From contig NZ_FRDJ01000010.1 in assembly GCF_900143265.1 (NCBI RefSeq), positions 1-64,000 of the forward strand: DNA of 64,000 bases, written 5' to 3'. Positions 1 through 9,350 of the stretch are shown one piece after another. Every line of letters starts with the position of its first letter. Within the stretch, counting starts at the first letter, position 1. The position numbers and the translations under genes were made by a program. The stretch comes from Fervidobacterium gondwanense DSM 13020 (GTDB taxonomy: Bacteria > Thermotogota > Thermotogae > Thermotogales > Fervidobacteriaceae). Below the pieces are notes generated by a model, which saw only the letters and a program-made list of their open reading frames with translations, was not told where the DNA came from and did no database searches.

Positions 1-1044
1 GACGACGCAGCGGGTTTGGCAATCAGTGAAAAGATGAGGGGACAAATCAAAGGTCTTGACATGGCAATCAAGAACTCGCAAGACGCTATCAGCTTGATTC
101 AGACAGCAGAAGGAGCACTGACAGAAGTACACTCGATACTCCAAAGGATGAGGGAACTTGCAGTACAAGCATCAAGCGATACGAACACAGACGTAGATAG
201 GAACCAGATACAAGCAGAACTCAACCAGTTAAGAGAAGAAATTGACAGAATCTCCAGGACAACGGAATTCAACACGAAGAAATTGTTAGATGGAAAACTT
301 GAGAACTTCAGATTCACACCAGATGGAAAAGTAGTTACAGGTGGAAATATTAATGTACAAATTGGTACAATCACAAACTCGGTGCAAGAAGGAACTTACG
401 TTGTAGAAGTTGGGCAGTTAAATGGTGGCGTATCATCAGCAATAGATGTCAAGATTACGCTCATCACTGCGGGAGGAACAAACAGTAAAGTAACTGCTAT
501 CAACGTTGGAGCTCTTACATTTGCAGGAATCAATATCACCTGGACTGGCACAACATTTAGCATTGCAGACTTTGGAGGAGCACTACCTTCGAATGAAGTG
601 ATTGATAGTGCAGTTGTACGAGTGGAAGGTAGATACACAACGGCGAGTCAACTTATCTTCCAAATAGGTTCAAACGAAGGGCATAACATGATAGCAGGAA
701 TAGACAACATGAGTGCAAAGTCACTTGGATTGTTAACAAGCACACTCAAAGTGACAGACCAGAATAGTGCAGAAAAAACAATAATGGTGGTAGATGCAGC
801 GATCCACAGGGTAAGTACAGCAAGGTCTGCACTTGGTGCAATCCAGAATAGGCTTGAGCACACGATAGCGAACCTTGGAGTAGCAGCAGAGAACCTGACA
901 GCAGCGGAAAGCCGAATAAGAGATGCAGACATGGCGAAAGAGATGATGCAATTTACGAAGCAGCAGATACTGTTGCAATCGAGCATGTCGATGCTTGCAC
1001 AAGCTAACGCTCAACCTCAACAGGTGTTGCAACTGCTCAGATAA
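1..1044 (+). CDS. Flagellin (5' end cut by window edge)
   Basis: Filament subunit of the flagellum, exported through the flagellar type III apparatus. The reading frame is open from base 1, so the true start lies before the window; 347 residues are visible. The conserved N-terminal D0/D1 part (DDAAGLAISEKMRGQIKGL) and the C-terminal D1/D0 part (AAENLTAAESRIRDADMA, then the Gln-rich end QVLQLLR) flank a variable middle of about 150 residues. It is a paralogue of the flagellin at 3858-5027; ends are near-identical and the middles diverge. A strong terminator follows. The family assignment is clear; which flagellin paralogue it is cannot be said. Confidence 0.95.
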   Translation, partial: DDAAGLAISEKMRGQIKGLDMAIKNSQDAISLIQTAEGALTEVHSILQRMRELAVQASSDTNTDVDRNQIQAELNQLREEIDRISRTTEFNTKKLLDGKLENFRFTPDGKVVTGGNINVQIGTITNSVQEGTYVVEVGQLNGGVSSAIDVKITLITAGGTNSKVTAINVGALTFAGINITWTGTTFSIADFGGALPSNEVIDSAVVRVEGRYTTASQLIFQIGSNEGHNMIAGIDNMSAKSLGLLTSTLKVTDQNSAEKTIMVVDAAIHRVSTARSALGAIQNRLEHTIANLGVAAENLTAAESRIRDADMAKEMMQFTKQQILLQSSMSMLAQANAQPQQVLQLLR

Positions 1045-1068
1045 ACAATTTAATATCAAATGTTTAAC

Positions 1069-1100
1069 AAAAGCGGGCTTCACGCCCGCTTTTGTTTTTT
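1069..1100 (+). terminator. Rho-independent terminator after first flagellin
   Basis: Perfect 10-bp stem (AAAAGCGGGC / GCCCGCTTTT) with a 5-nt loop, followed by a T-rich tract (TTTGTTTTTT). It separates the first flagellin from the glycosyltransferase gene. Confidence 0.92.
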
Positions 1101-1186
1101 TGCTTTTAGGAAAGTGATTTACGAAAGATGAATAATATTTTAGAAGAATTACAAAATATCTTTTCTCCTTCGGAGGGGACATACAT

Positions 1187-3826
1187 ATGGAGAAATCTAA
1201 CCGTTGCCTAATTAGTGTTGCTATGATTACGAAAAACGAGGAACACAATTTAGATAGGGCTTTGGGAAGCATTAAGCCTTACGTTGACGAAATTATTGTT
1301 GTTGATACTGGTTCAACAGACAAAAGTGTTGAAATAGCGAGAAAGTATACTGATAAGATTTATTTCTACGAGTGGCACGATGACTTCTCAGCTGCCCGTA
1401 ATTATTCTTTACAATTTCCAACATGTGAATGGGTGCTCATATACGATGCTGACGAAGAAGTAAGAGAGGATTTTGCTGGCATAAGAGAATTCTTGGAGAA
1501 ATTGCCTGATGATGTTAATACTGTTTATCTTCCTACACTTAATTATCTCGACTGGGATCTCAAAAAGACTGAGATAGCGTCAACGGCGAGGGTTTTTAGG
1601 AACGGCACCGTGAAGTATGAAAATATCATTCATAATCAGGCTATTTACAAAGGTAAGATAGTGGAAGCACCTTTCACGATATATCACTACGGATATATTT
1701 GGACACGAAAATTAAGAAAGAGCAAGTATGAAAGAACAAGAAATCTTATCGTTAAACTTTTGAATGAAACGAAAGATTTACCTTCACAAGAAAGAGTTTA
1801 CTACCTTTGTCAATTATATAAGGCAGAACTCATAGGTTCAAGGAAGTACGTTTTATATGATATAGTCCAGGAAATACTGAGTATCATAACATCTGATAAG
1901 AAGATGCCATCAATAGGCCTTGAAGTGTTGTTCATGCATTCACTAGATCTTAACAACAAGGGTTTCAGGGAAGAAGCTAGAAATTTGTTACACTTCCTTT
2001 TAAAAGTCGAGCCAAGTAATCCAGACCCGTATTATGCTTTATTAGCTGTAGAAGAGGCTGAGGAAAATTATAGTAAGGTAATAGAATATGGAGAAGAATT
2101 TCTCAAGAAGATAGATTATGTTGAGAAAAATCCTGAGAAGTTTGCTTGGACAATAATTTCTATCAAGTACGTTCCTTCAGCTCATGCCTTATTATCTATT
2201 GCATATCTGAGGTATAAGAATGTAAGGAAATTCAAGGAACATTTTTCTAAGGCGTTTGATAAATCAAGACTCTTGCCACATGAAGTTCAGAAGTTTGTAA
2301 CCGCACTTCTAAAAGAAATTGCGAAAACTGACGACAGCACATTTTCTAAGGTCTTGAATGAATTAGCGGAAATACTACGAATATCAGCAGAGTATGAACT
2401 AAAGATAAGTGTCTTTGAAATACTAGAAAAGATTACAAATTTGCACGTGGAATTTGATTTTTCTTTGTTTAGTCCTTTTTTAAACACGCGATTTGGAACA
2501 CTTGTCTTGGAAAAACTGAAGAGTGGTAAAGACGGTCTAATATCTTATGTTCTTGGTGAAAATGAAGAAGAAATATTAGACAAAATAAAGGAATACGGTA
2601 TAGAAGGGCTTATATTCTTCCACGAAAATATGAGTGATGATGATCCAGTCAAACTCAAGATTCTAAACAAGTTGCGCAAGTTTGAAGATGAGACGATTTC
2701 CGGAATCTCAAATGCACTTATTGGTGATATCAATCTCCGGAAAGCTAATTATTCTCTTGCACTTGATTATTATAAACGCGCTTCTCAGGTCTTTCCAGAA
2801 TTGTCAAGGTTCATAAAATCTGTACTCGATGATCTGAAGACCAAACTTGATCCAACGATAGAAGGCGTTTTTAAGGAACTGAAAGAATTTTACATTAAAA
2901 ACAAGGAATTCATGGTAGGAAATTTAAGAAATTTTCCAAAAGCAGAACTCGAGCGTCTATACCTTATATCAGATAGTGACTTTGCAAAGTATGTTAGCGC
3001 AGTTAACATTGCGGTATCAAATAAAGAAATGGCAAAAAGGCTATTTGAAAGCATAACTAACAAGGAAGACTTCCAGTTCTTAGAGTATAAGTATGCTAAA
3101 CTGTTTGAAGAATCAGATAAGGATGAGGACTTAGGAAAAGCGCTTGATTATCATCGTAAGGCAGTGGAGAAGAATGTAAATTTAGGTGACATTTTAATAG
3201 GTACGTATAGATTTGATGGTTTCTATCCCCATGAGGAATTTGGAAATTCTCAAGATAAAATAGTATGGGTTGGGAATATCTCCGAAAAGCATTCTGGACT
3301 TGGCGTAATTTCGCCAATTAGGGTTTGGAGGAAAGGGGAAAAGTTCTATTATGCATCACCATTTCACACAGATGAAGCAATCAAGATTTATAAGGAAAGA
3401 TTAAAGACTCACAAGCTACCAAGGCTTACTGTGAATAAGAAATATATTCTTGAAGCTCTATCATATTTAAATGCATCAGATATTAAACTAATTGAAAAAG
3501 ATGATGAACATCTAAAAATTGTTAAAGCGTGTACGCTTGAATTGGGCATCGAATATTCTGAGGTTTCCAAAAATATATTAAGTTATGAACTTATAAACAC
3601 CGCTAAGGAATTTAATAGTGCGTTGAAGAATGTTCAAAGTGGAGTGCTCTTCTATTTTGTGCCTGATTTTGAGAATCGAGAAGATATGGTTTGGTATTAT
3701 CCACTATTTAGAATCATTAGAACAAGAAAGCAAGTGGAAACGGAACTTAGAAATCTTGGGTATACTCACATAGAGCATTTTGTATTTGACGAAAACACAA
3801 GAGCAGTGTTATTTAAGAGAAAATAA
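1187..3826 (+). CDS. GT2-family glycosyltransferase with long TPR-like helical C-terminus
   Basis: 879-residue cytoplasmic protein. The N-terminal ~230 residues are a GT-A domain: the opening strand ISVAMITKNEEHNLDRAL, then VVDTGSTDKS, and a DAD metal-binding motif at residues 87-89 (DXD). The rest is a long alpha-helical region of TPR-like character with a distinct C-terminal part. An SD (GGAGG at 1172-1176) precedes the ATG. It lies between two flagellin genes, 31 bp upstream of the second with no terminator between them, so it probably shares a transcript with that flagellin. I infer glycosylation of flagellin or another cell-surface substrate. The SunS-like/TPR glycosyltransferase class is recognisable; the sugar and acceptor are not. 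Confidence 0.8.
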   Translation: MEKSNRCLISVAMITKNEEHNLDRALGSIKPYVDEIIVVDTGSTDKSVEIARKYTDKIYFYEWHDDFSAARNYSLQFPTCEWVLIYDADEEVREDFAGIREFLEKLPDDVNTVYLPTLNYLDWDLKKTEIASTARVFRNGTVKYENIIHNQAIYKGKIVEAPFTIYHYGYIWTRKLRKSKYERTRNLIVKLLNETKDLPSQERVYYLCQLYKAELIGSRKYVLYDIVQEILSIITSDKKMPSIGLEVLFMHSLDLNNKGFREEARNLLHFLLKVEPSNPDPYYALLAVEEAEENYSKVIEYGEEFLKKIDYVEKNPEKFAWTIISIKYVPSAHALLSIAYLRYKNVRKFKEHFSKAFDKSRLLPHEVQKFVTALLKEIAKTDDSTFSKVLNELAEILRISAEYELKISVFEILEKITNLHVEFDFSLFSPFLNTRFGTLVLEKLKSGKDGLISYVLGENEEEILDKIKEYGIEGLIFFHENMSDDDPVKLKILNKLRKFEDETISGISNALIGDINLRKANYSLALDYYKRASQVFPELSRFIKSVLDDLKTKLDPTIEGVFKELKEFYIKNKEFMVGNLRNFPKAELERLYLISDSDFAKYVSAVNIAVSNKEMAKRLFESITNKEDFQFLEYKYAKLFEESDKDEDLGKALDYHRKAVEKNVNLGDILIGTYRFDGFYPHEEFGNSQDKIVWVGNISEKHSGLGVISPIRVWRKGEKFYYASPFHTDEAIKIYKERLKTHKLPRLTVNKKYILEALSYLNASDIKLIEKDDEHLKIVKACTLELGIEYSEVSKNILSYELINTAKEFNSALKNVQSGVLFYFVPDFENREDMVWYYPLFRIIRTRKQVETELRNLGYTHIEHFVFDENTRAVLFKRK

Positions 3827-3857
3827 TTAATATTTCATTATCCATGGAGGTGAGGTT

Positions 3858-5027
3858 ATGCGTATTAACCACAACTTATCGGCTCTTAACGCATGGAGGC
3901 AGATTACACTCACAGACTCAGACATGAAAAAGGTACTTGAACGACTTTCCTCAGGTTTGAAGATCAACAGAGCAAGCGATGACGCAGCAGGTTTGGCGAT
4001 AAGCGAAAAGATGAGAGGACAAATCAAAGGTCTCGACATGGCGATTAAGAACTCACAAGATGCAATTTCGCTCATCCAAACAGCAGAAGGTGCGCTGAAC
4101 GAAGTACACTCTATTCTTCAAAGAATGAGAGAACTGGCTGTTCAGGCTGCAAGTGATACAAACACAGACGTTGACAGGTCCAGCCTCCAAGCCGAAATTG
4201 ACCAACTAAGAGAAGAAGTGGACAGAATAGCGAGAACTACGGAATTTAACACGAAAAAGCTCTTAAATGGTAACCTTGAAGGATTTAGGGCTACACCAGA
4301 TGCAAAGATTGTTGCGCAGGGAAACATCGATTTAGACATTACTGCCGTAAGTTCAGCTGCAAGCGTAAATGAAGGGACAATTATAGTCGAAATTGGTCAG
4401 TTCACAGGTAATACAACAGGTGCTCTCGACGCAAGGGTTGTATTAGTTCAAAGCAATGGAGTAAGCACGGTTGTAACATCTTACTCACAAGCCTCTGTTG
4501 TTATTGGTGGTGTCAAAGTAAAGTGGAGAAATGATAGATTTAACATCAATGAATTCGGAGCTTTGCCGCATGAATCAGTTATTGATACCGGTGTGGCAAG
4601 GGTCGAGAAAATTAACACGAGTGGAAACCAGCTTGTTTTCCAAATAGGTGCTAACGAAGGCGCCAATATGATTGCTGGTATTGATTCAATGATGGCAAAG
4701 GACCTTGGATTGATTACAAGTGTACTTAAAGTTACAACTCAAAATGCCGCTGAACGTGCAATTAGCGTCATAGACGCGGCAATTCACAAAGTTAGTACAG
4801 TTAGGTCTCAGCTCGGTGCTGTTCAAAACAGACTTGAGCATACAATAGCAAATCTCGGTGTAGCGGCGGAGAACCTGACAGCAGCGGAAAGCCGAATAAG
4901 AGACGCAGACATGGCAAAAGAGATGATGGAATTTACAAAGAGACAGATACTGTTGCAATCTGGCATGTCGATGTTGGCTCAATCGAATGCTATACCGCAA
5001 AATGTTTTGCAATTGCTGAGAGGATAA
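3858..5027 (+). CDS. Flagellin, complete
   Basis: 389-residue flagellin beginning MRINHNLSALNAWRQ, the typical N-terminal D0 sequence. The D0/D1 segments (residues 1-140 and 300-389) are conserved and the central ~150 residues are variable. The start is set by SD GGAGGTGAGG (3847-3855) just before the ATG. No sigma-28 promoter was evident in the 31-bp gap after the glycosyltransferase gene, so co-transcription with it is likely. A 35-nt tract near the 3' end (4869-4903) is identical to bases 889-923 of the first flagellin, although flanking codons differ synonymously. Confidence 0.97.
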   Translation: MRINHNLSALNAWRQITLTDSDMKKVLERLSSGLKINRASDDAAGLAISEKMRGQIKGLDMAIKNSQDAISLIQTAEGALNEVHSILQRMRELAVQAASDTNTDVDRSSLQAEIDQLREEVDRIARTTEFNTKKLLNGNLEGFRATPDAKIVAQGNIDLDITAVSSAASVNEGTIIVEIGQFTGNTTGALDARVVLVQSNGVSTVVTSYSQASVVIGGVKVKWRNDRFNINEFGALPHESVIDTGVARVEKINTSGNQLVFQIGANEGANMIAGIDSMMAKDLGLITSVLKVTTQNAAERAISVIDAAIHKVSTVRSQLGAVQNRLEHTIANLGVAAENLTAAESRIRDADMAKEMMEFTKRQILLQSGMSMLAQSNAIPQNVLQLLRG

Positions 5028-5048
5028 CAGTTTTAAAAAGTAGAATAG

Positions 5049-5078
5049 GGCGGGGATACCCCGCCTTTATTTTTATTC
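5049..5078 (+). terminator. Terminator after second flagellin
   Basis: 7-bp GC stem (GGCGGGG / CCCCGCC) with a 3-nt loop, followed by TTTATTTTTATT. Confidence 0.9.
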
Positions 5079-5090
5079 CGTGATTTCTCA

Positions 5091-5102
5091 GTGTGGTATA
5101 AT
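5091..5102 (+). promoter_or_regulatory. Extended -10 promoter for sdaAB-sdaAA
   Basis: TGTGGTATAAT has a consensus TATAAT (5097-5102) with an upstream TG-like extension and no good -35 match. It lies 31 bp before the sdaAB start and just after the flagellin terminator. Confidence 0.6.
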
Positions 5103-5132
5103 TAATGGGAAGAATTCTTAAGAGGTGATTGT

Positions 5133-5795
5133 ATGGGATTGATAGAAGTTTCTGGACCGGTTATGACAGGTCCTTCGAGTTCACATACACTTGGTGCACT
5201 CAAGATCGCCCGATTTGTTTACAAGCTCATGGGAATTCCTGATAGCGTTGTATTTACACTCCACGGTTCGTTCGCACTAACGTACAAAGGTCACGGAACA
5301 GATAGAGCATTACTCGCAGGAATAATGGGACTAAAACCAGATGACCCGAAAGTGAAGGATGCGTATAAAATCGCCGAAGAAAATGGTCTGAAATTCGAAT
5401 TCGAATTCGCAGACTTAGGTGACGTCCATCCAAATACAGTGCTTATCAAAGCTAAAAAGGGCGAAATCTACAATGAAGTTGAGGGCTCATCAATCGGTGG
5501 AGGAGCTATAAGGATTACGAAGATCAATGATGTTGACTGCTCCTTAGAAGGCAATTTACCTGCGCTTGTTGTTGTTAACAAAGACAGGCCCGGTGCGTTG
5601 AAATCTATCCTTGATTGTCTCGATGTGAATATTGCCAACGTTTATCTGCGAAGAGTTAATGCCCTTCAAGGAATCGCACTGACTATTATAGAACTCGACG
5701 AGAATCCGAAAGAGGAAACCGTTGAATGTTTAAGAGGACTGAAATGTGCATTGGAAGTGTATCAAGTTAAACTCGAAGAAGGTGAATGGGTGTGA
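5133..5795 (+). CDS. sdaAB: L-serine dehydratase, iron-sulfur-dependent, beta subunit
   Basis: 220-residue beta subunit of the two-subunit [4Fe-4S] L-serine dehydratase, which converts L-serine to pyruvate and ammonia. The N-terminus shows the family signature GPVMTGPSSSHTLGA (residues 8-22). The C-terminal ~75 residues form an ACT-like domain (LPALVVVNKDRPGALKSIL). SD AGAGGTGAT precedes the ATG. It overlaps the alpha-subunit gene by 10 bp, implying translational coupling. In an anaerobe it would feed serine carbon to pyruvate for fermentation. Confidence 0.95.
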   Translation: MGLIEVSGPVMTGPSSSHTLGALKIARFVYKLMGIPDSVVFTLHGSFALTYKGHGTDRALLAGIMGLKPDDPKVKDAYKIAEENGLKFEFEFADLGDVHPNTVLIKAKKGEIYNEVEGSSIGGGAIRITKINDVDCSLEGNLPALVVVNKDRPGALKSILDCLDVNIANVYLRRVNALQGIALTIIELDENPKEETVECLRGLKCALEVYQVKLEEGEWV

Positions 5796-6658
5796 AATAT
5801 TCAGAACTCATAGAAATATGGAAAAATACGAATCTCGAATTCAGCGAGGTTATATTAGCTCAAGAAATGTTGGATACCGGCAGAGATCCGGTTAGGGTTA
5901 AGCATAACTTGAAGGCATTGCTTACTGTCATGTTAGAAGAATCTGAGCGAAATTATGGAAAAAGCTTTGAGACGTTAACTGGACTCACTGGAAACAATGG
6001 CCAAAAATTATCATTTCATACACCCCAAATGCTGAGCGAGTTCAGCCACGTTGCAACGGTTGTCGCAATTTCGATGGGCGAATCCAACGCATCTATGGGC
6101 AGAATAGTCGCTTGTCCAACAGCTGGTTCATGCGGTGTAGTCCCGGGTGCTTTGTACGCACTTTATAAAGTCAAAAAAGCTGATTTTGATTCATTACTAA
6201 AAGCTTTTATCGTCGGTTCTGGCGTGGGAAATGTGGTGGCAAAGCGAGCCACTCTATCCGGTGCAGCGGGTGGATGTCAGGCTGAGATAGGGACTGCAAC
6301 AGCAATGGCTTCTGCTATGCTCACGTATTATTTTTCCCAAGACCCGATAAAGGTAGGAAATGCATCTTCGCTTGCTTTAAAAGCGTTGATGGGATTAGTT
6401 TGCGACCCGGTTGGAGGATTCGTTGAAGTTCCTTGCGTCAAGAGAAACGGTAATGCGGTAAACGTTGCAATTGCTTCTTCTGAAATGGCGCTTGCAGGGA
6501 TTGAGAGCGTGATACCATTTGATGAAGTTGTGGAAGCGATGTACAACGTTGGAAAGTCGCTTCCTGAGTCATTGAGAGAAACCGGGCTTGGCGGCATTGC
6601 GGCGACAAAAACGGCGCAGGAAATAGTTGAGAATATACGAAATAAGTGGAATACTTAA
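5786..6658 (+). CDS. sdaAA: L-serine dehydratase, iron-sulfur-dependent, alpha subunit
   Basis: 290-residue catalytic subunit partnering the preceding beta subunit. The cysteines expected to hold the catalytic oxygen-labile [4Fe-4S] cluster are visible in ACPTAGSCGVVPG, GAAGGCQAEIG and CDPVGGFVEVPC. Length and order (beta then alpha) match the Firmicutes/Thermotogae form. The ATG at 5786 overlaps the sdaAB end; a GTG at 5792 is an alternative start. Confidence 0.95.
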   Translation: MGVKYSELIEIWKNTNLEFSEVILAQEMLDTGRDPVRVKHNLKALLTVMLEESERNYGKSFETLTGLTGNNGQKLSFHTPQMLSEFSHVATVVAISMGESNASMGRIVACPTAGSCGVVPGALYALYKVKKADFDSLLKAFIVGSGVGNVVAKRATLSGAAGGCQAEIGTATAMASAMLTYYFSQDPIKVGNASSLALKALMGLVCDPVGGFVEVPCVKRNGNAVNVAIASSEMALAGIESVIPFDEVVEAMYNVGKSLPESLRETGLGGIAATKTAQEIVENIRNKWNT

Positions 6659-6709
6659 GTATGCTTTTTTGATGTCGTACTTTTTCTTTTATCTTATCTT
6701 TTGAGCGGT

Positions 6710-6738
6710 TTGAGAATTTTTCAGTCTTTATATAGAAT
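6710..6738 (+). promoter_or_regulatory. Promoter for urocanate hydratase
   Basis: TTGAGA (6710-6715), 17-bp spacer, TAGAAT (6733-6738). It lies 41 bp before the start chosen for hutU, which argues that an in-frame upstream start at 6701 is not used. Confidence 0.6.
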
Positions 6739-6778
6739 AGATTATGATGAGTCATATATTCAGAGGGGGTTGAACCGT

Positions 6779-8431
6779 ATGGCAGAAGTTATTAGAGCTC
6801 CAAGGGGAACAACGCTGACGTGTAAATCATGGCTAACCGAAGCAGCAATGCGCATGCTTATGAATAACCTCGACCCGGAAGTTGCGAGAGACCCTGCCAA
6901 TCTCATAGTATACGGTGGAAAGGGTAAGGCTGCAAGGAACTGGGAAAGCTTTTACAAAATAGTTGAAGTCCTTAAAGAACTTGAAGATGACGAGACATTG
7001 ATAGTCCAGAGCGGTAAACCGGTTGCTGTTTGGAAGACGCATGAATGGGCTCCGAGAGTGCTCATTGCAAATTCAAACCTCGTACCGAAATGGGCAACTT
7101 GGGAATACTTCAACGAACTTGAAGCACGCGGACTCATAATGTACGGTCAGATGACCGCAGGTAGCTGGATATACATAGGCACGCAGGGAATTTTGCAGGG
7201 GACATATGAAACATTCTACGCAGTTGCGAAGAAATATTTTGGCGGAACGCTAAAAGGAAAACTCGTATTGACGGCAGGTCTTGGCGAAATGGGCGGAGCC
7301 CAGCCACTTGCAGTCACCATGAACGATGGCGTTGTTATCGCCGTTGAAGTCGACAAGAGGATGATTGACAGAAGGCTTAACACAGGATATCTCGATACGT
7401 GGACAGATAGTCTTGATGAAGCGATAAGAATGGCGAAAGAAGCGATGAAAGAAGGCAAGCCGCTGTCGATAGGACTTTTAGCAAACGCTGCAGATGTGCA
7501 TCCGGAACTCGTCAGAAGAGGCATAATTCCTGATGTAGTAACGGACCAAACAGCCGCTCATGACCCGTTGAACGGATACGTGCCAGCAGGCATATCGTTT
7601 GATGAAGCGCTCAAATTGAGGAAAGAGAATCCGCAAAAATATCTTGAAATGGTTTACGACAGTGTTGTAAAACATGTGAGTGCCATTTTGGAAATGAAAA
7701 AACAAGGTGCAAAAGTATTCGAATATGGAAACAACATCCGCAGACTTGCGCAAGACCACGGCGTGAAAGATGCATTCGATATCCCGGGTTACATGCCTGA
7801 ATACATAAGGGACCTTTTCTGCGAAGGTAAAGGACCGTTCAGATGGGCAGCGCTTTCGGGTAATCCAGAGGATATATACAAGACAGACCAGAAAGTGATT
7901 GAACTCTTCGGCGAAGATGAGCACCTGAGAAAATGGATAGAGATGGCGCAGAAAAAAGTGAAATGGCAAGGATTGCCAGCCAGAATCTGCTGGCTTGGTC
8001 AAGGTCAGAGAGCCGAGATGGGACTTGCGATGAATGAAATGGTGAAGAAAGGCGAACTTGAAGCGCCGATAGTAATTGGACGCGACCACCACGACACAGG
8101 TTCTGTTGCAAGCCCGTATCGAGAAACAGAAGCGATGAAGGATGGAAGCGATGCTATCGCAGACTGGCCCATCCTCAATGCGATGCTCAACGTTGCAAGT
8201 GGTGCAACATGGGTTTCGTTCCACCACGGTGGTGGTGTCGGAATTGGATACTCGCTCCATGCTGGTGTTGTTATCGTTGCCGACGGAACTGACTTGTCGA
8301 AGAAGAAACTCGAAAGAGTCTTAACAAACGACGTTGGAATGGGCGTTGTGAGGCACGCAGACGCTGGGTATGAAATAGCGATAAACACAGCCAAAAAGCA
8401 TGGCATAAGGATGCCGATGCTTGATAAGTAA
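6779..8431 (+). CDS. hutU: Urocanate hydratase (urocanase)
   Basis: Converts urocanate to 4-imidazolone-5-propionate with tightly bound NAD+, the second step of histidine breakdown. The 550-residue length from the ATG at 6779 matches the family. The start follows SD GAGGGGGT (6762-6769); the frame is open about 80 bp further upstream, across the promoter. Visible signatures are [11 protein letters not shown] near the N-terminus, [16 protein letters not shown] around the conserved cysteine, and the His-rich [12 protein letters not shown] near the C-terminus. No other hut gene lies in the window, so the rest of the pathway must be elsewhere or absent. Confidence 0.95.
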   Translation: MAEVIRAPRGTTLTCKSWLTEAAMRMLMNNLDPEVARDPANLIVYGGKGKAARNWESFYKIVEVLKELEDDETLIVQSGKPVAVWKTHEWAPRVLIANSNLVPKWATWEYFNELEARGLIMYGQMTAGSWIYIGTQGILQGTYETFYAVAKKYFGGTLKGKLVLTAGLGEMGGAQPLAVTMNDGVVIAVEVDKRMIDRRLNTGYLDTWTDSLDEAIRMAKEAMKEGKPLSIGLLANAADVHPELVRRGIIPDVVTDQTAAHDPLNGYVPAGISFDEALKLRKENPQKYLEMVYDSVVKHVSAILEMKKQGAKVFEYGNNIRRLAQDHGVKDAFDIPGYMPEYIRDLFCEGKGPFRWAALSGNPEDIYKTDQKVIELFGEDEHLRKWIEMAQKKVKWQGLPARICWLGQGQRAEMGLAMNEMVKKGELEAPIVIGRDHHDTGSVASPYRETEAMKDGSDAIADWPILNAMLNVASGATWVSFHHGGGVGIGYSLHAGVVIVADGTDLSKKKLERVLTNDVGMGVVRHADAGYEIAINTAKKHGIRMPMLDK

Positions 8432-8453
8432 GATAAAATTAGGAGATGATTGA

Positions 8454-9269
8454 GTGTACGTCGGACCGAGTAAGTACGAATATATAAAGGATATAGAGTT
8501 TGATACAAGTGAGCTCATACAATTTTTGGAGAGCAAAAAAGAGCGATTGGATGTTTACCACCGCCATGTGGCGGTGGTAACTTGTCATATAAATGAACTC
8601 ACTTCCGAAGCTGAGCAAAATAGCAAATTCCCATTCTACCTTAGTTTCATAGTTACGACGTCAAACGAAAAAATCGTCGGTATATCCATTTCACCACCCA
8701 TGTCTCGTACACCAGCGATTTACAAATTAAACGAATTCAAAACGAAAGAACATTTCGAGCAGAAATTCATTGAAATATCTGGTTTAAAAGAGCAACCGAC
8801 GTGTCAGTGCGGGATATTGAAACTGCCGTTAAAAACGAGATTTGTAGCCATATCCGGAAACGAAGAATTTCTAAAAAAGGAACTATTCAGCGAAAAGGTG
8901 ATGGGAGTTGAATCGCTCTCGTTTTCGAACAAGGTCGATGACAAAATTTTAGAGCTCCTTGAAAGATACAGGAGCGGTTGGTACAAAATCTGCAGAACGG
9001 CTATAACCGACGACGGGATAAATTTCTTTGTAATAGACAAAAAACTTCCTGATGAGTTCAAACCTTTATTCTCAGAGGTTATTGCACTATTGAGGAAAAA
9101 GTACAATTTCCAACCGGCGAAATACTTTCCAATTACTGAAAAAGTATTGGGATCATTCAATGCAGAATTGAGCCTGCTTTTTTCACAAGAACCTTTTACA
9201 CAGGTCGACAAATTGCTTTCAGATTATGAAAAGATCAAGAAGGACTTGATGAAGTACTTTAGTGAATGA
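8454..9269 (+). CDS. Protein of unknown function
   Basis: 271-residue soluble protein that I do not recognise. It starts at GTG 8454 after SD AGGAGATGAT (8441-8450), 22 bp behind hutU with no terminator between, so the two are probably co-transcribed. It has one CxC motif (PTCQCG) and a charged, helical C-terminal end, with no membrane segment or signal peptide. A perfect 11-bp hairpin lies in the coding sequence near the 5' end (8555-8580). Confidence 0.7.
   Translation: MYVGPSKYEYIKDIEFDTSELIQFLESKKERLDVYHRHVAVVTCHINELTSEAEQNSKFPFYLSFIVTTSNEKIVGISISPPMSRTPAIYKLNEFKTKEHFEQKFIEISGLKEQPTCQCGILKLPLKTRFVAISGNEEFLKKELFSEKVMGVESLSFSNKVDDKILELLERYRSGWYKICRTAITDDGINFFVIDKKLPDEFKPLFSEVIALLRKKYNFQPAKYFPITEKVLGSFNAELSLLFSQEPFTQVDKLLSDYEKIKKDLMKYFSE
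8555..8580. repeat. Perfect intragenic inverted repeat
   Basis: Two 11-bp arms (TTACCACCGCC / GGCGGTGGTAA) around an ATGT loop, about 100 bases into the unknown gene at 8454. There is no T-run after it, so it is not a standard terminator. It encodes YHRHVAVV. Confidence 0.85.
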
Positions 9270-9350
9270 AAACGAATTGAAAAGCGAATGCATTTTGTTG
9301 ATTTTAATGGTAAAATACTTTATATACTGAAGAATATTGGAGATGATAAT

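Noticed and set aside
6649-6667. Terminator after sdaAA (ATACTTAAGTAT followed by T-run)
   Set aside because: The stem is only four A/T-rich pairs with a TTAA loop, too weak to call.
6701-6778. N-terminal extension of urocanate hydratase
   Set aside because: This stretch contains a good -35/-10 promoter, and the SD-ATG pair at 6762-6781 gives the standard protein length.
7478-8260. Long open frame on the minus strand inside hutU
   Set aside because: Shadow of the urocanase gene: no SD, composition unlike a real protein, fully overlapped by a well-conserved CDS.
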